Origin: Palaemon carinicauda
Lineage: Eukaryota; Arthropoda; Malacostraca; Decapoda; Palaemonidae
DNA length: 64,000 nucleotides
Direction of reading: 5' to 3'
Assembly (NCBI RefSeq): GCF_036898095.1
Contig: NC_090744.1
Location: forward strand, 12,344,158-12,408,157
This document shows, piece by piece, positions 1-9,094 of the stretch. A program made the position numbers and the translations under genes. The first letter of the stretch is position 1. Every line of letters begins with the position of its first letter. The notes beneath the pieces are model-generated. The model did no database searches, was not told the origin of the DNA, and worked only from the letters and a program-made list of their open reading frames with translations.

Positions 1-167
1 TCAGGCATTTTCCAAGAGAATGAGACCAACCTGACCTCTCTATGACAAAAATTAAGGCTGTTAGAGCAATTAAAAAAAAAATATACTGCAAAATGTGCTG
101 GGAAAAAAATACCCCTTGGGGGTTAAGGGTTGGAAATTTCCAAATAGCCTGGGGGTAAAAGGGTTAA
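1..167 (+). mobile_element. piggyBac-like MITE, left part cut by window edge
   Basis: This is the right-hand half of the MITE seen complete at 553-866. It runs from the TCAGGCATTTTCCAAG stretch to the terminal inverted repeat CCTGGGGGTAAAAGGGTTAA ending at 167. The start lies outside the window. Confidence 0.8.
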
Positions 168-552
168 CTCTCTACAGCCAAAGAAATGCAGTTATACCAT
201 CTGCCTCTCTACAAAACTCACAAAGCCTGTTGTTTGCATTCCAATTTTTACAATTTTCTTTTAAATCTATCGTATTCAACATGGCTTCATTGTTTTGACA
301 GTTTTCTCAGCACTACTTTCACCTATGCAATCCATTTTGCTAATACCTTTTACAAATCATTTCTGCCTTCTTTTCTTCTGTTTTGTTATTTCTGCTTCCA
401 TTTCTTCTGTATCTATATCATTTCCAGATGTCACTTTACTTTCAGCTTTTACTTTCTATAATTTCATACTTCAATTTCATTATTATACTTTTTACATATT
501 TTTAAATAACTTTCCCCCTTACAGTTACCTTATTTGGTCTTCCTCTATCTCT

Positions 553-866
553 TTAACCCTTTTACCCCCAAAAAGGACGTACTGGTACGTTTCACAAAAG
601 CCATCCCTTTACCCCCATGGACGTACCGGTACGTCCTTGCAAAAAAATGCTATAAAAATTTTTTTTTTTTTCATATTTTTGATAATTTTTTGAAAAAATT
701 CAGGCATTTTCCAAGAGAATGAGACCAACCTGACCTCTCTATGACAAAAATTAAGGCTGTTAGAGCAATTAAAAAAAAAATATACTGCAAAATGTGCTGG
801 GAAAAAAATACCCCTTGGGGGTTAAGGGTTGGAAATTTCCAAATAGCCTGGGGGTAAAAGGGTTAA
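553..866 (+). mobile_element. piggyBac-like MITE (TTAA-flanked, about 310 bp)
   Basis: The element starts TTAACCCTTTTACCCCCA and ends TGGGGGTAAAAGGGTTAA, so it has terminal inverted repeats of about 18 bp that include TTAA at both ends. TTAA target duplications and tips starting CCCT are hallmarks of the piggyBac superfamily, so I infer a non-autonomous piggyBac derivative. Near the left end is a perfect palindrome, GGACGTACCGGTACGTCC, and a near-copy GGACGTACTGGTACG. It has no coding capacity. The same family occurs at least nine times in this window in both orientations. Confidence 0.8.
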
Positions 867-1251
867 CTCTCTACAGCCAAAGAAATGCAGTTATACCATC
901 TGCCTCTCTACAAAACTCACAAAGCCTGTTGTTTGCATTCCAATTTTTACAATTTTCTTTTAAATCTATCGTATTCAACATGGCTTCATTGTTTTGACAG
1001 TTTTCTCAGCACTACTTTCACCTATGCAATCCATTTTGCTAATACCTTTTACAAATCATTTCTGCCTTCTTTTCTTCTGTTTTGTTATTTCTGCTTCCAT
1101 TTCTTCTGTATCTATATCATTTCCAGATGTCACTTTACTTTCAGCTTTTACTTTCTATAATTTCATACTTCAATTTCATTATTATACTTTTTACATATTT
1201 TTAAATAACTTTCCCCCTTACAGTTACCTTATTTGGTCTTCCTCTATCTCT

Positions 1252-1568
1252 TTAACCCTTTTACCCCCAAAAAGGACGTACTGGTACGTTTCACAAAAGC
1301 CATCCCTTTACCCCCATGGACGTACCGGTACGTCCTTGCAAAAAAATGCTATAAAAATTTTTTTTTTTTTCATATTTTTGATAATTTTTTGAAAAAATTC
1401 AGGCATTTTCCAAGAGAATGAGACCAACCTGACCTCTCTATGACAAAAATTAAGGCTGTTAGAGCAATTAAAAAAAAAAAATATACTGCAAAATGTGCTG
1501 GGAAAAAAATAACCCCTTGGGGGTTGAGGGTTGGAAATTTCCAAAGAGCCTGGGGGTAAAAGGGTTAA
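1252..1568 (+). mobile_element. piggyBac-like MITE
   Basis: Second complete copy in the 699-bp duplication, with TTAA at 1252-1255 and 1565-1568 and the same tips and central ACCGGT palindrome. It marks the boundary between the duplication and the downstream 74-bp minisatellite. Confidence 0.8.
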
Positions 1569-1618
1569 CTAACCATTTATCATTTGATGTATTGATTTTT
1601 CTAAATGCATCACCTTTT

Positions 1619-3426
1619 TCATTCAATTCTATTCTCTACTGTCAATATTGCCTGGTTCAGCTATTAACCAGAAATAAGGTGTAGTTGCTTTTTCATGCAA
1701 TTCTATTCTCTACTGTCAATATTGCCTGGTTCAGCTATTAACCCCAAATAAGGTGTAGTTGCTTTTTCGTGCAATTCTATTCTCTACTGTCAATGTTGCC
1801 TGGTTCAGCTATTAACCCCAAATAAGGTGGAGTTGCTTTTTCATGCAATTCTATTCTCTACTGTCAATGTTGCCTGGTTCAGCTGTTAACCAGAAATAAG
1901 GTGTAGTTGCTTTTTCATGCAATTCTATTCTCTACTGTCAATATTGCCTGGTTCAGCTACTAACCCCAAAAAAGGTGTAGTTGCTTTTTCATACAATTCT
2001 ATTCTCTACTGTCAATATTGCCTGGTTCAGCTATTAACCAGAAATAAGGTGTAGTTGCTTTTTCATACAATTCTATTCTCTACTGTCAATATTGCCTGGT
2101 TCAGCTATTAACCAGAAATAAGGTGTAGTTGCTTTTTCATGCAATTCTATTCTCTACTGTCAATATTGCCTGGTTCAGCTATTAACCCCAAATAAGGTGG
2201 AGTTGCTTTTTCATGCAATTCTATTCTCTACTGTCAATGTTGCCTGGTTCAGCTATTAACCCCAAATAAGGTGGAGTTGCTTTTTCATGCAATTCTATTC
2301 TCTACTGTCAATGTTGCCTGGTTCAGCTATTAACCCCAAATAAGGTGTAGTTGCTTTTTCATACAATTCTATTCTCTACTGTCAATGTTGCCTGGTTCAG
2401 CTATTAACCCCAAATAAGGTGTAGTTGCTTTTTCATACAATTCTATTCTCTACTGTCAATGTTGCCTGGTTCAGCTATTAACCCCAAATAAGGTGTAGTT
2501 GCTTTTTCATACAATTCTATTCTCTACTGTCAATGTTGCCTGGTTCAGCTATTAACCCCAAATAAGGTGTAGTTGCTTTTTCATACAATTCTATTCTCTA
2601 CTGTCAATGTTGCCTGGTTCAGCTATTAACCCCAAATAAGGTGTAGTTGCTTTTTCATACAATTCTATTCTCTACTGTCAATGTTGCCTGGTTCAGCTAT
2701 TAACCCCAAATAAGGTGGAGTTGCTTTTTCATGCAATTCTATTCTCTACTGTCAATGTTGCCTGGTTCAGCTATTAACCCCAAATAAGGTGTAGTTGCTG
2801 GTTCAGCTATTAACCCCAAATAAGGTGGAGTTGCTTTTTCATGCAATTCTATTCTCTACTGTCAATGTTGCCTGGTTCAGCTATTAACCCCAAATAAGGT
2901 GGAGTTGCTTTTTCATGCAATTCTATTCTCTACTGTCAATGTTGCCTGGTTCAGCTATTAACCCCAAATAAGGTGGAGTTGCTTTTTCATGCAATTCTAT
3001 TCTCTACTGTCAATATTGCCTGGTTCAGCTATTAACCCCAAATAAGGTGTAGTTGTTTTTTCGTGCAATTCTATTCTCTACTGTCAATGTTGCCTGGTTC
3101 AGCTATTAACCCCAAATAAGGTGGAGTTGCTTTTTCATGCAATTCTATTCTCTACTGTCAATGTTGCCTGGTTCAGCTATTAACCCCAAATAAGGTGTAG
3201 TTGCTTTTTCATGCAATTCTATTCTCTACTGTCAATGTTGCCTGGTTCAGCTACTAACCCCAAAAAAGGTGTAGTTGCTTTTTCATACAATTCTATTCTC
3301 TACTGTCAATGTTGCCTGGTTCAGCTATCAACCCCAAATAAGGTGTAGTTGCTTTTTCATGCAATTCTATTCTCTACTGTCAATGTTCCCTAGTTCAGCT
3401 ATTAACCACAAATAAGGTGTAGTTGC
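1619..3426. repeat. 74-bp minisatellite, about 24 units
   Basis: A head-to-tail array with a period of 74 bp, for example GTAGTTGCTTTTTCATGCAA recurring at 1681 and 1755. Units differ at a few diagnostic positions (CCAGAAATAAGG versus CCCCAAATAAGG, GGTGTAG versus GGTGGAG, CATGC versus CATAC). Neighbouring units often share variants, as expected from local duplication. One unit near 2797-2810 is internally deleted. No open frame continues through the array. Confidence 0.95.
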
Positions 3427-4008
3427 AACTTCTCACATTCCTTTAATATTATTGAATTGAAGTCCTTCTAACTTCATAACACCCAAACATCTCATTAGTT
3501 GCTAACAATTTAGGTACCATCTGCATACGCTGATGCGAGTCAGTTGGCTCGAGTATCTTGTAATAAAGTGCGGTCACCAGGACGTTGTCTCGTTACAAAC
3601 CCAACATTAACAAGAGCTACTCAATTGTGTGGCTTACTGTGCTTGCATCCAGCGTCTGATCCTGCAAACAGCAGTGACTTCTGCACCCCAAGGAAGGGGG
3701 AGAAAGGATAGGTAGAAAACCCATTCAATTTCACCTCTCACTCATTGTATCACAACTTTTCTTCAAATGAGATGTTTATTGTCCCGAGAAGGAGCCAGGT
3801 TTGCTACACAATCTGTGGAACAACAATCAATGGCCAAGGCTACCGATATCGAGGGACAGATGGGTACACTCAGTTGGTAATAGCCAAAAGGAGTTTGTCT
3901 GATGTTAGTCGACTCTTGTCTTTAAGAACTGTGCCTCTGACATGTTCTTCCTAAGAGCTGGTATATGTGATATGTTTGATTTTGATGTACTTTAATCCAA
4001 GATGGTCC
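3427..4008. other. Unassigned sequence
   Basis: About 580 bp between the minisatellite and the next MITE. One 69-codon frame (3745-3954) is open, but it has no recognisable motif and no support as a gene. I see no repeat family or RNA gene here. Confidence 0.4.
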
Positions 4009-4317
4009 TTAACCCTTTTACCCCCAGGCTATTTGGAAATTTCCGACCCTTAACCCCCAGGGGGTTATTTTTTTCCCAGCACATTTTGCAGTATATTTTT
4101 TTTTAAATTGCTCTAACAGCCTTAATTTTTGTCATAGAGAGGTCAGGTTGGTCTCATTCTCTTGGAAAATGCCTGAATTTTCTCAAAAAATTATCAAAAA
4201 TATGAAAAAAAAATTTTTATAGCATTTTTTTGCAAGGACGTACCGGTACGTCCAGGGGGGTAAAGGGATGGCTTTTGTGAAACGTACCAGTACTTCCTTT
4301 GGGGGTAAAAGGGTTAA
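4009..4317 (-). mobile_element. piggyBac-like MITE, reverse orientation
   Basis: The TTAA-CCC tip at 4009 and the GGG-TTAA tip at 4314-4317 enclose the MITE in reverse orientation: the CCCCCAGGCTATTTGG end comes first and the ACCGGT palindrome lies near 4245. No coding capacity. Confidence 0.8.
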
Positions 4318-4534
4318 TCTCTTTCTCAGCAGGAAAGGCAAGGCTAACTTTCTCATGAAACCAGAGAGTAAAAGAGTTCTAGAAACTTTTCTTATTTTTT
4401 TCCATTGCTATATGAAGAGCTGTGGCATCCTCAATGTACAGGAAGGCCAGCCCTCCTGGTCAGCACTATGCGCTCTTGTAGAAAAAAAAAAAAAAGTCGA
4501 GGTCGTGAACCTGGTCAAGGCCACAAGCTCCTAT

Positions 4535-5241
4535 TATTATCAATATTAATACTAGCTAAGCTATAACTTTAGTTGGAAAAGCAGGATGCTATAAGCCCAA
4601 GGGATTCTACAAAAAATAGCCCAGTGAGGAAAGGAAATTGATAAACTACAAGAGAGGAAATGAACAATTAAAACAACATACTTTAAGAGCAGTAATAACA
4701 TTAAAATTGATCTTTCATAAAAAACTATAAAAAGAGGTTTGCTGCAAGTTTGAAGTTCTATCGATTCAACCACCTGATTAGGAAGATCATTCTACAACTT
4801 GGTCACAGCTGGAATAAAACTTCCAGAATACTGTAGTATTGAGCCTTATGATGAAGAAGGCATGACTATTAGAATTAACTGCATACCTAGTAGGCCTATT
4901 ACAATATTACAAACAGAATGGTACTGTTCAGGAAGATCGGAATGCAAGGGATGGTCAGAATTATAAAAAAAAATCTTCTGCACCCACAACAAACTAACTG
5001 AACAACGGTGCCAGAGATTCATTTTACTGTAAATCAGGAATAAGAAATTTAATAGACGCTAAGTCCACGTCTAAGAAATTAAGATGAGAATCATCAGCAG
5101 AAGACCAGACAGGAGAACAATACTTGAAACAAGGTAGAATGAAAGAATTAAAACACTTCTTCAGAATAGATTGATCATCCAAAATTTTGAGACCATATTT
5201 TGTTCAACTGAAGAGGAGACAGACCAAATGTGTTTCTCAAA
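4535..5241 (-). mobile_element. LINE 3' fragment (ORF2 tail plus 3' UTR)
   Basis: Read on the minus strand, 4770-4900 encodes a decayed version of the conserved C-terminal tail of arthropod LINE ORF2 proteins (GSFIPAVTKL followed by NDLPNQVVES, with an internal stop). It is followed by a 3' UTR with CCAACT and TAGCTTAGCTAG-type motifs and a short AAT-rich tail at 4535-4550. The same tail family occurs at 20855, 29255, 29551, 41020, 60546 and 61210. DIRS element A abuts its 5' side at 5242. The LINE clade is uncertain (Jockey/CR1-like by the tail motif). Confidence 0.65.
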
Positions 5242-5277
5242 ATGTTATTTTTATTAATAAAATAAATTTTTGAATAT

Positions 5278-5436
5278 ACTTACCCGATAATCATGTAGCT
5301 GTCAACTCCGTTGCCCGACAGAATTCTATGGAGGGATACGCCAGCTATCACAATACTAGAAGGGGGTGTACTTACCAGCGCCACCTGTGGCCAGGTACTC
5401 AAGTACTTCTTGTTGACACCTCCTCAATTATTCCTC
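5278..5436. repeat. Left ITR core, DIRS copy A
   Basis: Begins ACTTACCCGATAATCATG and ends ATTATTCCTC. It is the reverse complement of 11843-12001 with no mismatch that I found. Outside the core, the last 36 bases (5242-5277) differ from the other end, as is usual for DIRS elements. Confidence 0.95.
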
Positions 5437-5480
5437 GGTCCACTGGTTCTCTCTGGGGAGGAAGGGAGGGTCGATTAAAT

Positions 5481-5571
5481 CATGATTATCGGGTAAGTAT
5501 ATTCAAAAATTTATTTTATTAATAAAAATAACATTTTTCAATATTAAACTTACCCGATAATCATGTAGCTG
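5481..5571. repeat. Internal complementary region (ICR), DIRS copy A
   Basis: Bases 5481-5534 are the reverse complement of the left terminus 5242-5295, and 5535-5571 are the reverse complement of the right terminus ending at 12014. The ICR therefore spells the complement of the circle junction TTGAAAA-ATGTTATT. In the DIRS model it templates repair and joining of the two ends. It lies on the 3' side of the genes, next to the left ITR. Confidence 0.95.
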
Positions 5572-5969
5572 ATTCACACCCAGGGAGGTGGGTGAAAACC
5601 AGTGTACAAGATTAAAGGATAGCTAAGTATCCCATATTTCATATAACAGTTATCTCAAATAACAATGAAATAATAAGTACCTGGTAAGGAAGTCGAATAG
5701 AACCGTTACTCTGCCTCTTTATTTAAGTTCGTCTTCCTTACTGAGCGCAGCGTTCCTCTTGGAGGCTGAATCAACCCAAAGGTGCCAAAGTACACGGGGT
5801 TGCAACCCCTACTAAAGGACCTCTACCAAACCTTTAACCTAGGCGCTTCTCAAGAATGAATAGACCACCCGCCAAATCAAAAGGATGCGGAAGGCTTCTT
5901 AGCCTACCGTAACAACCATAAAAACAACAATAAAAGTATTCAAGAGAAAGGTTAAAAAAGGTTATGGGA

Positions 5970-7163
5970 TTAAGGGAATGTAGTGGCTGAGCCCTCACCT
6001 ACTACTGCACTCGCTGCTACGAATGGTCCCAGGGTGTAGCAGTTCTCGTAAAGAGACTGGACATCTTTCAGATAAAATGATGCAAACACTGACTTGCTCC
6101 TCCAATAGGTTGCATCCATTATGCTCTGCAGAGAACGGTTTTTATTAAAGGCCATCGAAGTAGCTACAGCTCTTACTTCGTGGGTCCTTACCTTCAGCAA
6201 TGCAAGGTCTTCCTCCTTTAAGTGAGAATGTGCTTCTCTGATCAGAAGCCTTATATAATACGAAAGCCCATTCTTGGACATGGGTCTCGAGGGTTTCTTG
6301 ATGGCACACCATAAGGCTTCTGACTGTCCTCGAATAGGTTTAGACCTCTTAAGATAATATTTGAGAGCTCTGACAGGGCAAAGAACTCTCTCTAGTTCGT
6401 TACCTACCATGTTGGAGAGGCTAGGTATTTCGAACGATCTAGGCCAAGGACGTGAAGGAAGCTCGTTCTTTGCTAGGAATCCAAGCTGAAAAGAACATGT
6501 CGCAGATTCGGTTGTGAAACCAATGTTCTTGCTGAAGGCATGAACCTCACTGACTCTCTTAGCTGTTGCAAGACAAACTAGAAAAAGAGTCTTAAGGGTG
6601 AGGTCCTTGAAGGAAGCTGACTGGAGAGGTTCGAACCTAGATGTCATAAGGAACCTTAAGACTACGTCTAGATTCCAGCCTGGAGTGGAAAGACGACGTT
6701 CTTTAGACGTCTCAAAAGACTTGATAATGTCTTGAAGGTCCTTGTTGGAAGACAGGTCCAAACCTCTGTGGCGGAGAACTGAAGCCAACATGCTCCTATA
6801 TCCTTTAATCGTAGGTGCTGAAAGGGATCTCTCATTCCTAAGATGTAGAAGGAAGTCAGCTATTTGGATCACAGAGGTATTGGTGGAGGAAATTGAATTG
6901 GCTCTACACCAGCTTCGGAAGACCTCCCACTTAGACTGGTAGACTCTACGAGTGGAAACTCTTCTAGCTCTGGCAATCGCACTGGCTGCCTCCTTCGAAA
7001 AGCCTCTAGCTCTAGCGAATCTTTCGACAGTCTGAAGGCAGTCAGCTGAAGAGCGTGGAGGTTTGGGTGCAACCTGTCTACGTGAGGTTGACGTAGAAGG
7101 TCCACTCTTAGAGGTAGAGTCCTGGGGAAGTCGACTAGCCATTGACGTACCTCTGTGAACCAT
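5970..7163 (-). CDS. Tyrosine recombinase (YR) of DIRS copy A
   Basis: Integrase-type tyrosine recombinase expected to insert the circular DNA intermediate. The ATG chosen at 7163 (MVHRGTSMAS) is present in all four copies and gives 397 aa each time. An N-terminal SAM-like core-binding region (about 65-155) is followed by the catalytic domain. The catalytic set is visible: R203 (AKRVSEVHA), H328-x-x-R331 (HEVR), W354 and the nucleophile Y364 (FASFYLKD). The first 295 bases overlap the RT gene in another frame. The frame is open upstream to the gag stop at 8928-8930, so a much longer product by readthrough is possible. Family assignment is firm; the start is inferred. Confidence 0.9.
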   Translation of the reverse strand: MVHRGTSMASRLPQDSTSKSGPSTSTSRRQVAPKPPRSSADCLQTVERFARARGFSKEAASAIARARRVSTRRVYQSKWEVFRSWCRANSISSTNTSVIQIADFLLHLRNERSLSAPTIKGYRSMLASVLRHRGLDLSSNKDLQDIIKSFETSKERRLSTPGWNLDVVLRFLMTSRFEPLQSASFKDLTLKTLFLVCLATAKRVSEVHAFSKNIGFTTESATCSFQLGFLAKNELPSRPWPRSFEIPSLSNMVGNELERVLCPVRALKYYLKRSKPIRGQSEALWCAIKKPSRPMSKNGLSYYIRLLIREAHSHLKEEDLALLKVRTHEVRAVATSMAFNKNRSLQSIMDATYWRSKSVFASFYLKDVQSLYENCYTLGPFVAASAVVGEGSATTFP

Positions 7164-9094
7164 TCTCTTGCAGGCCAAAGGGGAGCAACCAGCGTCAGCC
7201 GTGTCCCTTCGTGCGAGACGAATTTCTGCAGAACTTTGTTTATTATCTTGAACGGAGGGAACGCGTACAGGTCGAGATGGGACCAGTTCAGTAGAAAAGC
7301 ATCCACATGAACTGCTGCAGGGTCTGGAACAGGGGAACAATACAGCGGAAGTCTCTTGGTTATGGAGGTGGCAAACAGATCTATGGTAGGTTGGCCCCAC
7401 AAGGTCCAAAGTCTGTTGCACACACTCTTGTGGAGGGTCCATTCCGTGGGAATGACCTGATTCCTTCTGCTTAGGCGATCCGCTGAAACATTCATATCGC
7501 CCTGGATGAACCTCGTGACCAGAGTGAGGTTTAGACCTCTTGACCAAATGAGGAGGTCCCTTGCGATCTCGTAAAGGCTCCTCGAATGGGTCCCTCCTTG
7601 CTTGGAGATGTAAGCCAAGGCTGTGGTGTTGTCTGAGTTCACCTCCACCACTTTGCCTAGCAGGAGGGACTTGAAGTTCAACAGGGCTAGATGAACTGCT
7701 AGCAGTTCCTTGCAGTTGATGTGGAGAGATCCTTGTTCCTCGTTCCACACTCCCGAGCATTCCCGTCCGTCCAAGGTTGCACCCCAGCCCGAGTCCGATG
7801 CATCTGAGAAGAGATGAAGATTGGGAGTCTGAATGGCCAATGATAGACCCTCCTTGAGAAGGAGGTTGTGCTTCCACCACAGGAGAGTGGTCTTCATCTC
7901 TTGGTTGATAGGGATAGAGACTGCTTCTAGCGTCGAGCCCTTGTCCCAATGAGCTGCAAGATGGAATTGAAGAGGGCGGAGGTGGAGTCTTCCTAGCTCG
8001 ACAAACAGGGCCAGTGATGAAAGGGTCCCTGTGAGACTCATCCACTGTCTCACTGAGCAATTGCTCCTCTTCAGCATGCTCATGATGCACTCTAGGGCTT
8101 GGCTTATCCTGGGGGCCGATGGAAAAGCCCGAAAATCCTGACTCCGAATCTCCATTCCCAGGTACACAATGGATTGGGAGGGAATGAGTTGAGATTTCTC
8201 TATATTGACTAATAGACCTAGGTCTCTGATTAAGTCTAAAGTCCAACTGAGGTTCTCCAGACAACGACGACTCGTGGAGGCTCTCAACAGCCAGTCGTCT
8301 AGGTAGAGGGAGGCTCTGATGTTCGACAAGTGTAGGAATTTTGCTACATTCCTCATCAGATGAGTAAAGACCATAGGAGCTGTGCTTAGGCCAAAGCACA
8401 GGGCTTGGAACTGATAGACAACCTTTCCGAAAACGAATCTCAGGAAAGGTTGGGAGTCTGGATGAATGGGAACGTGAAAGTATGCATCTTTCAAGTCCAA
8501 CGAGACCATCCAGTCCTCCTGTCTGACCGCTGCTAAGACCGACTTGGTCGTCTCCATCGTGAACGTCTGCTTGGTGACATACTCGTTGAGAGAGCTGACG
8601 TCCAGCACCGGTCTCCAACCTCCTGTCTTCTTGGCCACAAGAAAGAGACGGTTGTAGAAGCCCGGGGATTGATGGTCCCGGACTATAACCACTGCCTTCT
8701 TCTGCACCAGTAGCGACACTTCCTGTTGTAATGCTAGCCTCTTGTCCTCTTCTTTGTAGTTGGGAGAGAGGTTGATGGGTGATGTGGTCAGAGGTGGTTT
8801 GAGGCAGAATGGAATCCTGTAACCGTTCCTCAGCCAACTGACAGACTGTGCGTCTGCACCTCTCTTCTCCCAAGCTCGCCAGAAGATCTTGAGTCTGGCT
8901 CCTACTGTTGTCTGGAGAAACGGAGAGTCAGTTTTTTCCTTTTGATGTCCTGGATCCTTTCCTAGACTTGCTCCTGTGAGAGTCTGGACGGGAGCTTCCT
9001 CGGCTGGGGGCTCTACCACGAAAGGGCGGTATGAACCTAGTAGCAGGTGTATCAGCAACTGGGGAGCGATAAGTCTTGGGGACTGAGGTGGCAA
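6869..9094 (-). CDS. RT-RNaseH-methyltransferase-like polyprotein, DIRS copy A
   Basis: About 741 codons. The RT domain (about 85-325) has SLDLKDAY (D200), CFGLSTAP and the catalytic YLDD (264-267). The RNase H domain (about 425-545) keeps D431 (FSDAS), E463 (CKELLAV), D488 (NSDNT) and D539. The C-terminal block (about 565-670: QPTIDLFATS, DAFLLNWSHLDLYAFPP, VAPLWPAREW) matches the methyltransferase-like domain typical of DIRS elements. The frame is +1 relative to gag and overlaps its 3' end. In B, C and D a homologous ATG opens this frame, but here it reads ACG and is followed at once by TAG. The first in-frame start-like codon is TTG at 9094, so expression of this copy may be impaired or may need a frameshift from gag. 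Confidence 0.9.
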   Translation of the reverse strand: MPPQSPRLIAPQLLIHLLLGSYRPFVVEPPAEEAPVQTLTGASLGKDPGHQKEKTDSPFLQTTVGARLKIFWRAWEKRGADAQSVSWLRNGYRIPFCLKPPLTTSPINLSPNYKEEDKRLALQQEVSLLVQKKAVVIVRDHQSPGFYNRLFLVAKKTGGWRPVLDVSSLNEYVTKQTFTMETTKSVLAAVRQEDWMVSLDLKDAYFHVPIHPDSQPFLRFVFGKVVYQFQALCFGLSTAPMVFTHLMRNVAKFLHLSNIRASLYLDDWLLRASTSRRCLENLSWTLDLIRDLGLLVNIEKSQLIPSQSIVYLGMEIRSQDFRAFPSAPRISQALECIMSMLKRSNCSVRQWMSLTGTLSSLALFVELGRLHLRPLQFHLAAHWDKGSTLEAVSIPINQEMKTTLLWWKHNLLLKEGLSLAIQTPNLHLFSDASDSGWGATLDGRECSGVWNEEQGSLHINCKELLAVHLALLNFKSLLLGKVVEVNSDNTTALAYISKQGGTHSRSLYEIARDLLIWSRGLNLTLVTRFIQGDMNVSADRLSRRNQVIPTEWTLHKSVCNRLWTLWGQPTIDLFATSITKRLPLYCSPVPDPAAVHVDAFLLNWSHLDLYAFPPFKIINKVLQKFVSHEGTRLTLVAPLWPAREWFTEVRQWLVDFPRTLPLRVDLLRQPHVDRLHPNLHALQLTAFRLSKDSLELEAFRRRQPVRLPELEEFPLVESTSLSGRSSEAGVEPIQFPPPIPL

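Larger units (their letters stand above)
1..1568. repeat. 699-bp direct tandem duplication (2.2 copies)
   Basis: Positions 1-695 recur 699 bases downstream with no difference that I could see, and a third, partial copy (about 1395-1568) follows before diverging just after a GGGTTAACT junction. Each period consists of one piggyBac-like MITE plus a T-rich spacer of about 385 bp (168-552 and 867-1251). The small ORFs in the spacers are duplicated word for word and look non-coding. The layout MITE-spacer-MITE-spacer-MITE fits unequal exchange between neighbouring MITEs. An assembly duplication is an alternative. Confidence 0.9.

Noticed and set aside
95..722. Small ORFs in the 699-bp repeat
   Set aside because: They overlap MITE and T-rich spacer sequence, have no motifs, and are duplicated only because the DNA is.
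7164..8873. Upstream part of the 967-codon frame as an ordinary YR protein N-terminus
   Set aside because: It overlaps RT entirely, its first start-like codon is TTG, and its sequence is low-complexity out-of-frame RT. I annotate YR from the conserved ATG and report the open frame as a finding instead.
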